Below, piece after piece: positions 6,312-7,118 of a DNA stretch of 7,118 bases (positions within the stretch are counted from its first letter, which is position 1; each line of letters begins with the position of its first letter). The notes beneath the pieces were generated by a model. The model was not told the DNA's origin, ran no database searches, and worked only from the letters and a program-made list of their open reading frames with translations. This DNA comes from an uncultured Clostridia bacterium. GTDB lineage: Bacteria; Bacillota; Clostridia; Peptostreptococcales; Anaerovoracaceae. A program made the position numbers and the translations under genes. The stretch is from NCBI GenBank assembly GCA_938034165.1, contig CALHKP010000047.1:1-7118 (forward strand). The letters run 5' to 3'.

Positions 6312-7055
6312 CTATCTATATTCCCAGTGACCTTCTTCTGGATGCTCAACATATTCGTCTACATAATGGTCTATATACTGCTCGCTTGGCGCATTACCCC
6401 ACTGAACAACTCCCGGTGCATTGTCACAATCATCATTCCATTCCTGCTTGTCATAGTAATATTTAATATTACCGTTACCGAAGTTAATAAACCATCTAGG
6501 TCTTGATGCATATACAGGAACTTTAACTGTCTCGGTCCATGCAGGCTTATCAACAACCCATACCTTTTTCTTTTCCTGCGCTGCAGGCTTTGATGAGGAA
6601 GGTTTGGATGAACTTGATGAGCTTGGCTTATTTGCATCTACCGATGAATTTGGCTTTGAAGTGCTTGAAGATGGCTTATTTGTCGAACTTGGCTTTGATG
6701 AAGCATTTGACGCAGAAGAGAAAACCTGTTCTGTCACAGATACTTTTCCGCTCTTATCAATCTTTACATCAATTTTGCCGTTTGATGCATCTTCTATTTT
6801 TTCGCTGTATTCTTTTGCGATTCTTTCCTTTTCTTCATCTGTCTTGGCAGCCTTTAGCTTTTCTTTCATCTCGTCTTCGAGTTTTTCAGTTTTTTCCTGC
6901 TCTTTAGCTGTCATTACTGCTTCTTTTTTATCACTTCCTTGATTGTTTCCCGTAGCTGCATAAATAGTAATACCTGCTGAGAAAACGAGGATAATAGCGG
7001 CAATTAAAATAGCTTTTTTCTTGTTCTTTCTGATAGTTTCTTTGATGTTATTCAT
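6312..7055 (-). CDS. Exported protein with charged helix, Ser/Lys/Pro linker and Trp/Tyr-rich C-terminal domain
   Basis: 247 residues with no firm family name. A basic N-terminus (KETIRKNKKK) and a hydrophobic segment at about 15-33 ending IYA-A form a signal peptide or membrane anchor. Residues about 43-92 are Lys/Glu-rich and probably a coiled or single alpha-helix. Residues about 93-111 look like a short strand-rich piece. Residues 112-164 are a low-complexity linker built on KPSSS-like units, typical of wall-spanning segments. The C-terminal domain (about 165-247) has VWVVDKPAWTETVKVPVY, then NGNIKYYYDKQEWNDDCD, and ends EYVEHPEEGHWEYR. The opening and closing phrases resemble domains seen in exported clostridial proteins that carry Cys-rich, zinc-ribbon-like centres, but here only one Cys (210) is present. 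The ATG is supported by AAGG (7066-7063) seven bases upstream and by the signal sequence. The frame stays open to the window edge, so an earlier start is not formally excluded. Role unknown; a surface partner of the adhesin downstream is inferred from context. Confidence 0.85.
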   Translation of the reverse strand: MNNIKETIRKNKKKAILIAAIILVFSAGITIYAATGNNQGSDKKEAVMTAKEQEKTEKLEDEMKEKLKAAKTDEEKERIAKEYSEKIEDASNGKIDVKIDKSGKVSVTEQVFSSASNASSKPSSTNKPSSSTSKPNSSVDANKPSSSSSSKPSSSKPAAQEKKKVWVVDKPAWTETVKVPVYASRPRWFINFGNGNIKYYYDKQEWNDDCDNAPGVVQWGNAPSEQYIDHYVDEYVEHPEEGHWEYR

Positions 7056-7067
7056 TATTTTACCTTG

Positions 7068-7097
7068 TATGATATTTATAGAAGCAAAAATATCATA
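7068..7097 (-). promoter_or_regulatory. Inverted repeat immediately upstream of the ribosome binding site of the 247-residue protein gene
   Basis: Ten-base perfect arms (7068-7077 and 7088-7097; TATGATATTT and AAATATCATA) flank a 10-base loop. The downstream arm on the minus strand ends one base before AAGG (7066-7063). It may be an operator for a dimeric repressor or an mRNA hairpin that influences access to the ribosome binding site. It is AT-rich, so the hairpin would be only moderately stable. No promoter boxes can be assigned in the 63 bases available. Confidence 0.4.
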
Positions 7098-7118
7098 TTT
7101 CCTTTCGTTTAATGTCGT

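Noticed and set aside
6291..6312. Plus-strand AAGGAGG that looks like a perfect ribosome binding site
   Set aside because: No usable start codon or open frame follows within range; it lies in the 3' region of a minus-strand gene.
6371..6942. Frames overlapping the 247-residue gene on both strands (6371-6637 minus, 6539-6907 plus, 6604-6942 plus)
   Set aside because: Low-complexity shadows of the Ser/Lys/Pro linker and charged helix; the frame at 7055-6312 has the signal peptide, a start site and coherent domains.
7076..7096. Minus-strand six-codon leader peptide (MIFLLL) before the 247-residue gene
   Set aside because: AAAGGA is only three bases from its ATG, too close for efficient initiation, and the frame coincides with the inverted repeat; not strong enough to call.

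Overview
AT-rich, clostridial-looking DNA (Bacillota). The basis is T/A-rich intergenic spacers, AAGG/AAAGGA ribosome binding sites, SpaA/Cna-B type surface domains and an IS1634-type transposase remnant. No ribosomal RNA, tRNA or housekeeping gene lies in the window, so the genus cannot be named.

Layout from left to right. Positions 1-291 hold no protein gene. On the minus strand they carry three evenly spaced, near-consensus sigma-A promoters (about 259-231, 186-158 and 110-82), each with a 17-base spacer and an A-rich upstream tract, all firing leftward out of the window. Positions 75-1 then look like a ribosomal RNA leader. Positions about 292-798 (plus strand) are the C-terminal third of a decayed transposase, with an in-frame stop at 685-687. 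A 65-base spacer follows. A single very large gene (6059-864, minus) encodes a 1731-residue secreted, multidomain surface protein: signal peptide, thioester-like domain, four SpaA/Cna-B domains, a region of unknown fold, about nine Ig-like 'DxxGN' modules, then a C-terminal membrane helix with no LPXTG motif. A 252-base spacer (6060-6311) contains a Rho-independent terminator and a long inverted repeat. A second minus-strand gene (7055-6312) encodes a 247-residue secreted or N-terminally anchored protein with a charged helical region, a Ser/Lys/Pro linker and a Trp/Tyr-rich C-terminal domain. Another inverted repeat sits directly in front of its ribosome binding site.

The two protein genes run in the same direction and both encode exported proteins with a stalk-like architecture, so they plausibly form a small cell-surface adhesion module. 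The terminator between them suggests that the large gene is partly or wholly uncoupled from the small one, with the hairpin in its leader as a candidate control element. The leftward promoters are in the same orientation but separate from this module, and probably drive a ribosomal RNA operon just outside the window. The transposase relic sits between the two. Family assignments rest on recognition of motifs by eye, not on a database search.
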